From Prevotella sp. HJM029 (GTDB lineage Bacteria; Bacteroidota; Bacteroidia; Bacteroidales; Bacteroidaceae): a DNA stretch of 53,291 nucleotides. The stretch is taken from assembly GCF_000599605.1 (NCBI RefSeq), contig NZ_KK082672.1, positions 1 through 53,291 of the forward strand, given 5' to 3'. Below the pieces are notes generated by a model. That model saw only the letters and a program-made list of their open reading frames with translations. It made no database searches and was not told the origin of the DNA. Below, one piece after another: positions 37,062 through 47,164 of the stretch (its first letter is position 1; every line of letters begins with the position of its first letter). The translations under genes and the position numbers were made by a program.

Positions 37062-40000
37062 ATGTCAATGGAATTTGCTATTTTTGCCATGCTAATTACG
37101 AATTTCATCATAACATTGGCACGTATCATATTTTTATATCACAATTTAGCCAATAAGCTGTTGCTTATGCTTATCAGCCTAATCCTACTGCTACTAAGTG
37201 GTTGTACTTCTTCACAGAAGCAAAAGGTTGATATGCTCAACCATAAATCTTATGCTTTTCACTATCGCAATTTAGATTCTGCCAAGTATTACGCCAATCA
37301 AGCACTTACTTTGAGTTTACACGACAATGAAGGCCAAGCCGAGGCACTCAATAACTTAGCATTTGTAGCTACAGCACGTATGAATTATCATGTAGCCAAT
37401 GCACTGTTGAACAAGGCAATGAAGATAACTGACAACCAAATAGAATTATTCGTGAGTGATGTACAAGCGATGCGCCTTTGTCAGCGCCAGTCACGCAATA
37501 AAGCATTCTACACTTATCGTGAATTGGCACTTCGCCGATTGCATCGCATTCGTGAGGAGTGGAAATACCTAACCAAGTCACAGCAAAGGCGATTTACTTA
37601 TGCTGAAACTGAGTTCGATATTATCACATCTACCTATTATTATTATGTCGGCTTGAAAAGGCAATCTATGGAAGCTTTAAAACAAATAGATCCCTATGGA
37701 GCCATTCAACAAGACACAGCACAGCTACTATCCTATTATTACAACTTAGGTACAGGGAATATCATCGATAAGGGGAGTAGTGAAGAGATTGCACAAAAAG
37801 AATTCGATTGTTTGATGCGCTGCTATGAATTAGCATGTCACAAGCATTATATTTTTTGGGAAGCAAATGCAATGCAGGCTATTAGCGAGCTTTTAATAGA
37901 TCCTTCTGAACGCAAATTCCTAATTCGTAACAATATTCCTTTCATTCAGCATATCAATATTGATAATATGCCAGACTCGCTTTTGGCTGGTAATTTAGCA
38001 CAGCGCTCGCTCAACATGTTCCTAAAGTTTGGTGATGTCTATCAGATTGCTGGAGCCTATCGAACTTTGGCGCAATGCTATTGGCAAATTGGAGATTATA
38101 AATCGGCACGAATGTGTTTAGATAATGCTTTGAGTGATACAATTATTAATCGTGCTCCTGACTTGGTGTCTTCCATCCGTGAGCAGATGTCATTGGTATT
38201 TGCTGCTATTGATGATAAGGCACAAAGCGATTATAATAGAAATATTTATTTAGATCTGCAAGAACAAACTCGACAAGACAAGCAACTTGAGGCACGTGCT
38301 GATCAACTTAATAAGTCGGCAACTTTGCTTAATGGCATGCTTATTGCTGTCGCCACGATGATTGTGTTTGTGTTATTTTTATTAGTAGTATTTGATCAAA
38401 TGCGTCGACATCGTGATAAACAATTTTCGATAGAGCAGTTGCTGGCGCCCTTAGAACAGTGGCAAGTAGAAGAAGAAAAACGATTAGAGCAAATTGATGA
38501 GGCGTTGCAAGTTGTGGAAGAGCAGCGTGTGGTAGCAGAGCTCCATTTGTCGAATAATTTACGGCGCAATATAGAACAGCGTGCCAAAGTTGCTTTGGTA
38601 AATATTATCACACCACTTATCGATCGCATTTTACATGAAGTGTATGTGTTGAAACATCGGCAGGAGAAAGCTACAGACCGTGCTGTACGTTATACCTACA
38701 TAGGAGAGTTAGCCAGCAAAATTAACGAATATAATAATGTTCTAACTCAGTGGATTCAATTGAAGCAGGGACAACTCAGTCTTAATATTGAACGTTTTGC
38801 CTTGCAAGATTTATTTACTATCGTTGAAAAGAGCAGATTTAGTTTCAAAAGAAAAGGTATTCAGTTGATAATTGAGCCTTCAACTGCTATTGTGAAGGCA
38901 GATAAAACGCTCACTCTTTTCATGCTTAATACGTTGGCCGACAATGCACGTAAGTATACGCATATGGGGGGACATGTTTGGATTTCGAGTAAAATCCTTG
39001 AAGAGGAGAATGCCGTTGAAATTGCCATTCGAGATGATGGTGAAGGAATGTCGTCTGAACAAGTAACTCATTTATTTGAGCATAAGATAATTGCGGATGA
39101 GTCTTTTCCAGGAAAAGGACAAGAAGATATTGAGCAATCGCATGGGTTTGGACTTATGAATTGCAAAGGGATTATTGAAAAATATCGTAAAATAAGCAAC
39201 ATCTTCTCAGTATGTTCACTCACTGTAGATAGCCAGCTAGGTAAAGGGAGTAACTTTAAATTTCGGTTACCACAAGGCCTACAACGCGTGTTATTGCTGT
39301 TGAGTGTGCTACTGGGTACTATTTCATCATGGGCTGGCCCCCATTATCTACTCAAACAGGCTGCAAGCTTTGCCGATAGTGCCTACTTCTCTAATCTCAG
39401 AGGACACTATGAGAAGACATTATCCTATGCAGATAGTTGTCGGCAAAGTTTAAACCGTTATTATCTACTTAGTTATCCGAAGGCTGTTGATACGCTGCGC
39501 TATGTCGGTGCAGAAGTGGTTCCTGCAGAAATCAATTGGTTTCGGCAGAAAGTGAAAATAGATTATAACATTATTTTGGATATACGTAATGAGACGGCCG
39601 TTGCTGATTTGGCATTGCATCAGTGGGCTGCCTATCATTATAACAATCGTGTATACACACAGCTATTTAAAGAAACATCAGCTGATAACTCATTGGGTGA
39701 ATATGTTCGTGTGATGCAGCGTTCTGAGAATAGCAAGAATGTTGCAATTGTGTTGCTTTTTATTTTACTAATTTCGATTTTCCCAGCTTATTATTTTCTC
39801 TATTATCGCTACCAGCTTTATTATCGATTGGCTGTTGATCGTGTGGGGAAAATCAATACAGTTTTATCAGCCAATCTACCAATTGAAGAGAAGTTGCGTA
39901 CTATTGATAAACTTTGGAATAGAGCAAATTTCTTATTGAAGGCACCCGATTCAAGGCTCGATGAAGTAGTTGAGCGAATTCGTGTTGCCTTGAAAAGTAG

Positions 40001-40616
40001 TATGGCTTCAGGACAACAAAAACGTATAGCTTTGGAATTAGCAGGCGACGAACTCCATCGCATTGAATATGAATGTCAACAATTGCATGTGAGTAATAAT
40101 GTACTCGACAATTGTCTTTCAACTCTGAAACATGAGACAATGTATTACCCCTCTCGTATCAAGCAATTGGTAGATGCTGATGAAAAGGATTTGGTATCAA
40201 TCAGTGAAGTTGCTCATTATTATAAGCAGCTTTATGCTATTTTGAGTCAACAGGCCATGCTACAGATTGAGAGAAATCTTAAGGTAACACCTGAACTAAC
40301 GAAATACTTGTTGTCTTTAATCAAAAAAATCAGTCATGAGTCCCACATGCATTGCCACATGATTGAAAAAGATGGACACTATATTGTAGTTGAAGTAGAA
40401 CTACCTACCTTACAACTCTCAGCAGATGAGTGTGCATTGCTTTTCACGCCGTCATCGATCAACATAGAGTTTATGGTGTGTCGTCAGATTGTGCGTGAGA
40501 TTGGTGATGCTACAAATTTGCGTGCTTGTGGCATTCAAGCACGTCAACGCACGACTGGTGGAACTCTCATAATCATCACCTTACCTCGAAGAATAAAAAA
40601 AATAATTGAATTATGA
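37062..40616 (+). CDS. Double sensor histidine kinase with TPR sensor (DUF5112/DUF5113 type)
   Basis: An 1184-residue membrane protein. A signal with lipobox LLSGC (Cys48) leads to a periplasmic TPR-like region (about 55-400), a membrane segment (about 421-445), a coiled coil and the first kinase module. That module has SGCT-free helices around ALVNIITPLIDRI (511-523) with no classical H-box histidine, but a full ATPase: N-box NTLADNARKYT (about 622), DDGEGM (about 657), HGFGLMNCKG (about 694). A second signal-like segment (742-757), an outer domain, a membrane segment (893-915) and a second module follow. There LKHETMYYP (His1024) looks like an H-box, while the ATPase lacks a clear N-box and G1. 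The true start is uncertain: a -7 element lies at 37079-37086, so 37089 or 37167 may be used. It overlaps the response regulator by 4 bp. Confidence 0.85.
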   Translation: MSMEFAIFAMLITNFIITLARIIFLYHNLANKLLLMLISLILLLLSGCTSSQKQKVDMLNHKSYAFHYRNLDSAKYYANQALTLSLHDNEGQAEALNNLAFVATARMNYHVANALLNKAMKITDNQIELFVSDVQAMRLCQRQSRNKAFYTYRELALRRLHRIREEWKYLTKSQQRRFTYAETEFDIITSTYYYYVGLKRQSMEALKQIDPYGAIQQDTAQLLSYYYNLGTGNIIDKGSSEEIAQKEFDCLMRCYELACHKHYIFWEANAMQAISELLIDPSERKFLIRNNIPFIQHINIDNMPDSLLAGNLAQRSLNMFLKFGDVYQIAGAYRTLAQCYWQIGDYKSARMCLDNALSDTIINRAPDLVSSIREQMSLVFAAIDDKAQSDYNRNIYLDLQEQTRQDKQLEARADQLNKSATLLNGMLIAVATMIVFVLFLLVVFDQMRRHRDKQFSIEQLLAPLEQWQVEEEKRLEQIDEALQVVEEQRVVAELHLSNNLRRNIEQRAKVALVNIITPLIDRILHEVYVLKHRQEKATDRAVRYTYIGELASKINEYNNVLTQWIQLKQGQLSLNIERFALQDLFTIVEKSRFSFKRKGIQLIIEPSTAIVKADKTLTLFMLNTLADNARKYTHMGGHVWISSKILEEENAVEIAIRDDGEGMSSEQVTHLFEHKIIADESFPGKGQEDIEQSHGFGLMNCKGIIEKYRKISNIFSVCSLTVDSQLGKGSNFKFRLPQGLQRVLLLLSVLLGTISSWAGPHYLLKQAASFADSAYFSNLRGHYEKTLSYADSCRQSLNRYYLLSYPKAVDTLRYVGAEVVPAEINWFRQKVKIDYNIILDIRNETAVADLALHQWAAYHYNNRVYTQLFKETSADNSLGEYVRVMQRSENSKNVAIVLLFILLISIFPAYYFLYYRYQLYYRLAVDRVGKINTVLSANLPIEEKLRTIDKLWNRANFLLKAPDSRLDEVVERIRVALKSSMASGQQKRIALELAGDELHRIEYECQQLHVSNNVLDNCLSTLKHETMYYPSRIKQLVDADEKDLVSISEVAHYYKQLYAILSQQAMLQIERNLKVTPELTKYLLSLIKKISHESHMHCHMIEKDGHYIVVEVELPTLQLSADECALLFTPSSINIEFMVCRQIVREIGDATNLRACGIQARQRTTGGTLIIITLPRRIKKIIEL
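37079..37086 (+). promoter_or_regulatory. Probable -7 element of the kinase operon
   Basis: TATTTTTG matches TAnnTTTG and lies inside the longest kinase frame. If real, translation starts at ATG 37089 (leaderless) or further in. Confidence 0.45.
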
Positions 40617-41332
40617 ATCCATTTAAAGTAATTATTGTGGAAGATGTGCCTCTTGAACTGAAAGGTACAGAAGGAATACTTAGAAACGACATTCCTGAGG
40701 CACAAATCATTGGCACTGCTGAAAATGAAGTAGCCTATTGGAAATGTCTGAAACAAGGAGTCCCAGACTTGGTATTGCTCGATTTAGGCTTGGGGGGTAG
40801 TACCACTATTGGTATTGAGCTTTGCCGCCATACGAAAGAGATGCATTCTCATGTAAAGGTACTCATCTTCACAGGAGAAATTCTCAATGAGAAACTATGG
40901 GTTGATGCGCTTGATGCGGGGTGTGACGGCATTATTCTCAAGAGTGGCGAGATGCTTACCCGCAACGATGTTGCTAGTGTCATGGATGGTAAACGATTAG
41001 TATTCAATCAGCCCATATTAGAGAAGATAGTTGCACGTTTTAAAATGGGAGTTACCAATCAGCTCATGCGGCAAGAAGCTTTGGTAAATTATGAAATAGA
41101 TGAATATGATGAGCGTTTCTTGCGCCATTTGGCTTTAGGCTACACCAAAGAGCAAATCACTAACTTGCGTGGTATGCCATTTGGCGTGAAGAGCTTAGAG
41201 AAAAGGCAGAGTGAATTGGTGCAGAAGCTATTTCATGAGAGTAGCACAGGTATCAATGCCACTCGCTTGGTGGTGCGTGCCATAGAATTGCGCATTTTAG
41301 ACATCGATAATTTGCATGCCGATGAAGAGTAG
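40613..41332 (+). CDS. Response regulator with C-terminal HTH-like domain
   Basis: A 239-residue protein with an N-terminal receiver domain: acidic pair in IIVEDVPLE, phospho-acceptor aspartate in LVLLDLGLGG (near residue 58), the Thr of LIFTGE and the Lys of IILKSGE. The C-terminal part (about 165-235; DERFLRHLALGYTKEQITNL, FGVKSLEKRQSELVQKLF) resembles a LuxR/FixJ-type helix-turn-helix but is divergent. It starts in an ATGA overlap with the kinase gene, which makes it the likely partner of that kinase. Its DNA target is unknown. Confidence 0.9.
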   Translation: MNPFKVIIVEDVPLELKGTEGILRNDIPEAQIIGTAENEVAYWKCLKQGVPDLVLLDLGLGGSTTIGIELCRHTKEMHSHVKVLIFTGEILNEKLWVDALDAGCDGIILKSGEMLTRNDVASVMDGKRLVFNQPILEKIVARFKMGVTNQLMRQEALVNYEIDEYDERFLRHLALGYTKEQITNLRGMPFGVKSLEKRQSELVQKLFHESSTGINATRLVVRAIELRILDIDNLHADEE

Positions 41333-41936
41333 GAGAGTGCAACACTTCTTGGCTGTAATGATGTTATTACTACTTGTAAGCCAGCTACTCGTGATCTTAG
41401 GCTCGTGGCTCATCACTGCCGCTCAACCCAATTTGCCACTGCGATCGTTGCTTAGCAGCGAAGGAATTCGTTGGTTTTTTGGACAATTCTCTAACAATCT
41501 TTCATCGCCCATTTTGGTTTGGTTGCTAGTTGCCACAATGGGATACGGATGTCTCATCTCCAGCGGACTACTACAATTAAAACGTCCTTTAGACTTTAGA
41601 CAATGGCTGGCCTTGCGCATAGTGATGCTTGAATTAGCTGTTTTCCTTGCTGTTCTCACATTGCTTACGTTGTTGCCTCACGCGGTGTTACTCAACATCG
41701 ATGGGCATCTGTTTCCCAGCAGTTTCTCGGATAGTCTTATTCCCTATCTATCGTTTTCAGTTTGCATTGTGGCCATTAGTTATGCTTTTTTTTCGGGGCG
41801 TCTCACGTCACTCGTACAAGCTTTTTCTATGCTTTGTGTGGGGGTTAATATCTTGGCACCCTTGTTTGTACTCTATATCGCTGCAATGCAACTCTACTCC
41901 TCTCTCTCTTTTGTCTTCTCTATAGGCGTACAATAG
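41316..41936 (+). CDS. Polytopic membrane protein, weakly AbgT-like
   Basis: A 206-residue protein with about five membrane segments, among them VMMLLLLVSQLLVILGSWLI, SPILVWLLVATMGYGCLISS, MLELAVFLAVLTLLTLLP, LIPYLSFSVCIVAISYAFF and AFSMLCVGVNILAPLFVLYI. LRSLLSSEGIRWFFGQFSNN followed by a Gly-rich helix resembles a repeat element of AbgT p-aminobenzoyl-glutamate transporters (usually about 500 residues), but it is less than half that length. It overlaps the response regulator by 17 bp, so it belongs to the kinase operon and could be an accessory sensor. ATG 41322 is an alternative start. The family resemblance is weak and the function is unknown. Confidence 0.65.
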   Translation: MPMKSRRVQHFLAVMMLLLLVSQLLVILGSWLITAAQPNLPLRSLLSSEGIRWFFGQFSNNLSSPILVWLLVATMGYGCLISSGLLQLKRPLDFRQWLALRIVMLELAVFLAVLTLLTLLPHAVLLNIDGHLFPSSFSDSLIPYLSFSVCIVAISYAFFSGRLTSLVQAFSMLCVGVNILAPLFVLYIAAMQLYSSLSFVFSIGVQ

Positions 41937-42096
41937 CGCTCCGAGTCGAAATCAAGTGCAAATGATAGTACGATCACTCAATGGGAACTAAAAAATGATG
42001 ATTCGTTCCACTATATGTTTATCAGCTGGAACGATAGCTGAGACTTGTTTAACTAAAGCTTAATACGGAGTCTTCTTCGGGGAGGTGAATGTAAAA

Positions 42097-42142
42097 ATCG
42101 GTTTACCAGAGAGGACTTATGTCCTACGTCTGATAAACCGAT
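42097..42142 (-). terminator. Terminator of the malic enzyme gene
   Basis: ATCGGTTTACCAGA (42097-42110) pairs with TCTGATAAACCGAT (42129-42142) with one mismatch, and AGGAC/GTCCT form an inner stem. On the minus strand GATTTTTAC follows, as expected for intrinsic termination. The rest of the 41937-42191 gap shows no gene. Confidence 0.78.
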
Positions 42143-42191
42143 AGATGGGATGCCGAATCCAAATACCTTTTCGGCATATAGCTTGGCTTGC

Positions 42192-44477
42192 CTATGCGTT
42201 GGTCAGTTTTTCTACATAAGCGTCAATCACAGCAACGGCCGTGATGTTGACCACATCTTGCACCGAACTTTCAAAGTCGGTGAAGTGGATGGCGCGATTT
42301 AAACCCATTTGAATGGGCCCGATGATTTCGCAATCGGGATTTAAAGCCTGCAACAGTTTGTAGCTGCAATTAGCACTACTCATGTTGGGGAATACCAACG
42401 TGTTGACCTCTTTGCCTTTCAGCCGACTGAAAGGGAACTTGTCGTCGCGCAGCGTTTTGTCGAGAGCGAAATTCACTTGCATCTCACCATCGATGGCCAA
42501 ATTGGGGAACTCGTTTTGCATCTGTTCCACCGCCTGGTGCACTCTCGTGGGGCTACCCACCTCGTCGGAGCCAAAGTTCGAATAGCTGAGCATGGCTATC
42601 ACGGGCTCTTCGTTGAAAAACTCCACAGTTTGCTTGCTCAGTTTGGCAATATCAGTGAGCACCTCGGCATCGGGATGACGATTGATGAGCGTGTCGGCCA
42701 CATAATAGACGCCTTTCTTGGTGTTCAAAATGTGCATCGTGGCAAAGGTGTTGTAACCATCTTTGATGCCAATCACCTCTTTGGCCACTTTAATGGTGTT
42801 GCTGTATTTGGTGTAGAGGCCGGTAATGAAGGCGTCGGCATAACCGTTTTCAACTAAGCTCATACCAAAATAATTGCGTTCATACATCTTATCATAGGCC
42901 TCTTCAAAGGTGTATCCTTGCCGTGCACGTCGCTCGGCTAATTGCTTGGCAAAAGTGGCACGACGCCCTTGTTCATGGTCGGCGCGCATGTCGATAATCT
43001 CTACTCCCGTAAGATCCAACTTCAAACGGGCGGCCAAACGATTGAGTCGATCGGGATTACCCAACAGAATAGGCTCGCAAATGCCTTCTTGCTTGGCTTG
43101 CACCGCAGCTTTCATCATGGTGGCGTGTCCACCTTCTGCAAACACCACACGTTGTGGATGTAGGCGCGCCGTGTCGTGGAGCTTGCGTGTGAGAGCCGTT
43201 TCTTGTCCCAATAGCTGACGCAAATTCTGCTTGTAAGCCTCCCAATCGGTGATGGTAGTGCGTGCCACGCCACTCTCGATAGCGGCTTTAGCCACGGCCG
43301 CACTCACCTCGGTAATCAAGCGAGGATCGACAGGTTTGGGGATGAAATATTTCGGTCCGAAGGTGAGATCGGTCACACGATACACCTCATTCACCACGTC
43401 AGGAACAGGCTGTTTGGCCAATTCGGCAATTGCTTTCACGGCAGCCAGCTTCATGGCTTCGTTGATAGCCTTGGCATGCACATCCAACGCACCGCGGAAG
43501 ATGTATGGAAAGCCGATGACATTGTTGATTTGGTTGGGATAATCGCTGCGCCCCGTGCTCATCAGCACATCGGGACGGCTGGCTAAAGCGTCCTCGTAAG
43601 AAATCTCGGGCACGGGGTTGGCCAAAGCAAACACGATGGGATTCTTGGCCATGCTGCGCACCATGTCTTGCGTCAATATATTGCCTTTGCTCAAGCCTAA
43701 GAACACATCGGCGTCTTTTATTGCCTCTTTTAATGTGTGCACATCAGTGCGATGGGTAACAAATTGCTTTTTCTGAGCATTCAGATCTTTACGATCGATA
43801 TTGATGACGCCATGTGAGTCGAGCATCACAATGTTTTCGAGCTTTGCACCTAATGCAATGTAAAGCTTTGTACAACTAATGGCTGCAGCACCCGCACCAT
43901 TCACAACAATTTTCACATTCTCAATCTTTTTGCCTGCCACTTCAAGCGCATTGAGTAGGCCTGCTGCAGAGATGATAGCTGTTCCATGCTGGTCGTCATG
44001 CATCACCGGAATGTCTAACGTTTTCTTCAAACGCTCTTCAATGTAGAAACATTCGGGGGCTTTGATGTCTTCTAAGTTGATACCACCAAAAGTGGGCGCA
44101 ATCTTTTCCACGGCCTCACAGAATTTTTCGGGGTCTTTCTCGGCTACTTCTATATCGAAAACATCTATTCCACCATAGATTTTAAATAGCAATCCCTTGC
44201 CTTCCATCACAGGTTTGCCACTCATGGCACCTATATCGCCCAGCCCTAAAACTGCAGTTCCGTTACTAATAACTGCCACAAGATTGCCTTTATCAGTATA
44301 TTTATAGGCATCATCTGGGTTGGCTTGTATCTCGAGGCATGGGAAAGCCACGCCTGGAGAATAGGCCAAACTCAGGTCAGTTTGTGTACTATAGGGCTTG
44401 GTGGGTTTTACTTCAATTTTTCCTGGACGCCCATTTGAGTGGTATTCCAGTGCTGCTTCTTTCGTAATCTTTACCAT
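42192..44477 (-). CDS. maeB: NADP-dependent malic enzyme with phosphotransacetylase-like domain
   Basis: A 761-residue MaeB-type enzyme that converts malate to pyruvate and CO2 with NADP. The malic domain (about 1-170) has [35 protein letters not shown] and [19 protein letters not shown]. The NAD(P)-binding part has [17 protein letters not shown] and [14 protein letters not shown]. The C-terminal half (about 430-760) is related to phosphate acetyltransferase ([43 protein letters not shown]); in MaeB it is generally a regulatory module rather than an active transferase. Length is standard. The promoter is at 44531-44538 and the terminator at 42097-42142, so it is a single-gene unit. Confidence 0.96.
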   Translation of the reverse strand: MVKITKEAALEYHSNGRPGKIEVKPTKPYSTQTDLSLAYSPGVAFPCLEIQANPDDAYKYTDKGNLVAVISNGTAVLGLGDIGAMSGKPVMEGKGLLFKIYGGIDVFDIEVAEKDPEKFCEAVEKIAPTFGGINLEDIKAPECFYIEERLKKTLDIPVMHDDQHGTAIISAAGLLNALEVAGKKIENVKIVVNGAGAAAISCTKLYIALGAKLENIVMLDSHGVINIDRKDLNAQKKQFVTHRTDVHTLKEAIKDADVFLGLSKGNILTQDMVRSMAKNPIVFALANPVPEISYEDALASRPDVLMSTGRSDYPNQINNVIGFPYIFRGALDVHAKAINEAMKLAAVKAIAELAKQPVPDVVNEVYRVTDLTFGPKYFIPKPVDPRLITEVSAAVAKAAIESGVARTTITDWEAYKQNLRQLLGQETALTRKLHDTARLHPQRVVFAEGGHATMMKAAVQAKQEGICEPILLGNPDRLNRLAARLKLDLTGVEIIDMRADHEQGRRATFAKQLAERRARQGYTFEEAYDKMYERNYFGMSLVENGYADAFITGLYTKYSNTIKVAKEVIGIKDGYNTFATMHILNTKKGVYYVADTLINRHPDAEVLTDIAKLSKQTVEFFNEEPVIAMLSYSNFGSDEVGSPTRVHQAVEQMQNEFPNLAIDGEMQVNFALDKTLRDDKFPFSRLKGKEVNTLVFPNMSSANCSYKLLQALNPDCEIIGPIQMGLNRAIHFTDFESSVQDVVNITAVAVIDAYVEKLTNA

Positions 44478-44530
44478 ATCTTTAAAAATACTATTATTTT
44501 TTATCGTCGTATGCTTCTTTGCTATGCGTG

Positions 44531-44538
44531 CAAAGTTA
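44531..44538 (-). promoter_or_regulatory. -7 element of maeB
   Basis: The minus strand reads TAACTTTG, giving a leader of about 49 nt. It is divergent from an identical element at 44581-44588. Confidence 0.7.
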
Positions 44539-44580
44539 CTAAAAACGGCCTATACCCTAATAGCTTTCTATGTTTTTTTG

Positions 44581-44588
44581 TAACTTTG
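44581..44588 (+). promoter_or_regulatory. -7 element of the TetR operon
   Basis: TAACTTTG matches TAnnTTTG, 39 bp before the ATG at 44628. A TetR protein bound here could affect both this promoter and that of maeB, 43 bp away; that is inference. Confidence 0.7.
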
Positions 44589-44627
44589 CATCAAAATTAT
44601 CAGACAATTATTATTTAGTAATGGCGC

Positions 44628-45260
44628 ATGTATAAAACAAATACACCAACTGAATATCGAGAACAATTGCGTGGACGCATTTTAGAAACGGCCATGAAAG
44701 AGTTTTGTGCACGAGGCATCAAACAAGTAAAAATGGATGATATAGCCCAAAAATTAGCCATTTCAAAGCGTACGCTTTACGAGATTTATGCGAATAAAGA
44801 GGCTTTACTTTTCGAGGGGATTAAGCAAAGAGAAGAGGACTATGACCATCAAATAAAAAAGTTTATGGCAACAAAGGCTGTCACAGTAATTGATGTGATG
44901 GCACTATATTACAAGTTGCGAATGGACGCAGTGAAGGACTTAAATCCAATTTTCTTCTCTGATTTACATAAGTATCACCGAATAATAGCCTATTTGACAC
45001 AGTTACATACAGAGCGCTCCGTGCAGATGAAAGATTTCTTTGAAACAGGCGTGAAGCAGGGATTCTTTTGTGTTGATGCTAATATTATGTTGATGAGTGA
45101 TATTGAGCAAGTTGTGATGAGATATGTAATGGAAGCGCAACTATATCAAAAGTATGGGGTGCAACACATTTTCCACAACGTACTTTTACTCTTCATACGC
45201 AGCATTTGCACAGAAAAGGGGATAGCACAGCTCGAAACTCAAATCAATTCTTTGAAATGA
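44628..45260 (+). CDS. TetR/AcrR family transcription regulator
   Basis: A 210-residue regulator with the TetR N-terminal helix-turn-helix: RGRILETAMKEFCARGIKQV and MDDIAQKLAISKRTLYEIYA followed by NKEALLFEGI. The rest is the variable, all-helical ligand-binding and dimerisation domain. The ligand is unknown. It shares the intergenic region with maeB, so maeB and its own operon are candidate targets. It overlaps the DUF2520 gene by 4 bp (ATGA). Confidence 0.93.
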   Translation: MYKTNTPTEYREQLRGRILETAMKEFCARGIKQVKMDDIAQKLAISKRTLYEIYANKEALLFEGIKQREEDYDHQIKKFMATKAVTVIDVMALYYKLRMDAVKDLNPIFFSDLHKYHRIIAYLTQLHTERSVQMKDFFETGVKQGFFCVDANIMLMSDIEQVVMRYVMEAQLYQKYGVQHIFHNVLLLFIRSICTEKGIAQLETQINSLK

Positions 45261-46045
45261 ATATAACATTAATTGGTTCGGGAAATGTGGCTACGCACTT
45301 AGGACAGGCACTGAAGGTAGCAGGACATCGTATCATACAGGTATATAGTCGCACGCAAGCACATGCCGAAATCTTGGCTTCACAACTACAAGCGCAGCCT
45401 ATATCAGAATGGAAAGCCATCACCAATGCCGCTAATCTCTATGTTTTTGCACTTAAAGATAGTGTATTATGCGAGGCAATCTCTATGGTTTGTGCTGGCA
45501 AAATGGATAAGATTTTTGTACACACGGCAGGTAGTGTTGCTATGGATGTGTTTAAAGGACATGTGAATCATTATGGAGTAATCTATCCTTTGCAAACGTT
45601 TTCAAAGCAAAGACAGGTCGCTTTCCAGCACATACCTTGTTTTTTAGAAGCATCAGATGAAGCTACAGCAGCTACACTTCAGCAGCTTACACAAACACTT
45701 ACTTCGACAATTCACTGGATGAGTTCGTCACAACGTCAGGCTATTCATTTGGCAGCGGTGTTTGCTTGCAATTTTACCAATCACTGTTATGAGTTGGCCA
45801 ATGAAGTGTTGCAAACCGAGCAGATTCCATTCTCCACGCTATTACCTCTAATCAATGAAACAGCGACCAAGGTAAACACGCTGACACCTCAGGTCGCTCA
45901 AACAGGACCTGCTGTCCGTTTCGATGAGAATATCATTAACAAGCAACTCGAACTGCTACGCCATCATCCTCGTTTGCAAAAGATTTATGAGCTTATGAGT
46001 CAGTCGATACATGTTGTTGCACAAAATCAGGAAGTGTATGATTAA
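45257..46045 (+). CDS. Rossmann-fold and DUF2520 domain protein
   Basis: A 262-residue protein with an N-terminal NAD(P)-binding fold ([20 protein letters not shown], then [12 protein letters not shown]) and a C-terminal DUF2520 helical domain ([41 protein letters not shown]). The layout is that of ketopantoate/pyrroline reductase-like dehydrogenases, but the substrate is unknown. The upstream frame to 45206 is inside the TetR gene; ATG 45257 overlaps its stop. It overlaps the KdsC-like gene by 8 bp. The TetR-DUF2520-KdsC-Maf order suggests one transcript. Confidence 0.88.
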   Translation: MNITLIGSGNVATHLGQALKVAGHRIIQVYSRTQAHAEILASQLQAQPISEWKAITNAANLYVFALKDSVLCEAISMVCAGKMDKIFVHTAGSVAMDVFKGHVNHYGVIYPLQTFSKQRQVAFQHIPCFLEASDEATAATLQQLTQTLTSTIHWMSSSQRQAIHLAAVFACNFTNHCYELANEVLQTEQIPFSTLLPLINETATKVNTLTPQVAQTGPAVRFDENIINKQLELLRHHPRLQKIYELMSQSIHVVAQNQEVYD

Positions 46046-46556
46046 TTATGATTTGTCAAAAATAAAAGCCATCATCTTTGATGTCGATGGCGTGCTTTCG
46101 GCCGAGACAATCGTACTTTCGGCCACAGGTGAACCACTCAGAACCATCAACATCAAAGATGGATATGCCATTCAATTGGCTATCAAGGTGGGATTGCGTA
46201 TAGCGATCCTTACAGGTGGCAAAACGGAGGCTGTGAGAAAACGCTATGAGGGCTTAGGTGTTACTGACATGTTCATGGGAGCCTCTGTCAAACAAACGGT
46301 TTATCAAGAGTTTCTTGCTCTGTATCAACTGAACCATGATGAAGTGATTTATGTAGGCGATGATATTCCCGATTACGAAGTGATGCGTGAGTGTGGTTGT
46401 GCATGTTGTCCCGCCGATGCAGCTACAGATATTAAATCCATAGCTACCTATGTGAGTCAACGGCGTGGAGGTGAAGGAGTAGGGCGCGATGTCATAGAGC
46501 AAGTGTTGCGTGCACAAGGCAAATGGCTCGCTGATGAAAAAGCGTTTGGCTGGTAA
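46038..46556 (+). CDS. KdsC-like HAD phosphatase (KDO 8-phosphate phosphatase)
   Basis: A 172-residue HAD-superfamily protein without a cap domain. The nucleophile motif is [10 protein letters not shown] (Asp near residue 15), the second motif [12 protein letters not shown], the lysine in KQTVYQEF, and the metal motif [25 protein letters not shown] near the end is typical of KdsC, which removes phosphate from 3-deoxy-D-manno-octulosonate 8-phosphate for the lipid A core. Related HAD phosphatases cannot be fully excluded. In-frame codons from 46011 belong to the previous gene; ATG 46038 overlaps it by 8 bp. Confidence 0.88.
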   Translation: MINYDLSKIKAIIFDVDGVLSAETIVLSATGEPLRTINIKDGYAIQLAIKVGLRIAILTGGKTEAVRKRYEGLGVTDMFMGASVKQTVYQEFLALYQLNHDEVIYVGDDIPDYEVMRECGCACCPADAATDIKSIATYVSQRRGGEGVGRDVIEQVLRAQGKWLADEKAFGW

Positions 46557-46567
46557 AACAGAAGCGT

Positions 46568-47134
46568 ATGGACTATCATTTAATCTTGGCGAGCAATTCG
46601 CCTCGCCGACAAGAACTTTTAAAAGGATTAGATTGGCCTTTCGAAGTGCGGGTGAAGGCGGGTATCGATGAGACCTATCCCGACGATTTGCCGGCAGAAG
46701 AGGTGCCACTCTATTTGTCGAAATTGAAAGCGAAAGCCTATTGCGCAGAACTACAGCCCGAAGAACTGCTTATCACTGCCGACACGATTGTCGTTGTAGG
46801 CAATAGGATTTTGGGGAAGCCTCGAAATGCAGCCCACGCTAAAACCATGCTGGCTTTGCTCAGTGGCCGCACACATCAGGTGGTGACTGGCGTTAGTTTG
46901 ACTACACAGCACAAACAAGTAGCGTTTAAAGTTACCACCGATGTCACGTTCAAAGCGCTTTCGCAAGCTGAAATCAATTATTATGTAGACACCTATAAAC
47001 CGCTTGACAAGGCGGGTGCCTATGGCGTTCAAGAATGGATAGGCTATATTGGTGTCACCGCTTTGAATGGTAGTTATTATAATGTGATGGGACTTCCCGT
47101 GCAACGCGTCTATGAAGAACTGCAGCACTTTTAA
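46568..47134 (+). CDS. Maf family nucleoside triphosphate pyrophosphatase
   Basis: A 188-residue Maf-like enzyme that hydrolyses non-canonical or excess nucleoside triphosphates to monophosphates. LILASNSPRRQELLKGL is the phosphate-binding start, ITADTIVVV the catalytic aspartate strand, GKPRNAAHAKTMLALLSGRT the conserved middle and YVDTYKPLDKAGAYGVQEW the C-terminal motif. The length fits. YhdE/YceF-type specificity (dTTP/UTP versus m7GTP) cannot be settled. It starts 11 bp after the KdsC-like gene. Confidence 0.93.
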   Translation: MDYHLILASNSPRRQELLKGLDWPFEVRVKAGIDETYPDDLPAEEVPLYLSKLKAKAYCAELQPEELLITADTIVVVGNRILGKPRNAAHAKTMLALLSGRTHQVVTGVSLTTQHKQVAFKVTTDVTFKALSQAEINYYVDTYKPLDKAGAYGVQEWIGYIGVTALNGSYYNVMGLPVQRVYEELQHF

Positions 47135-47164
47135 ATCCTTTTAATCCCTTTTTTAGAAAGCCCT

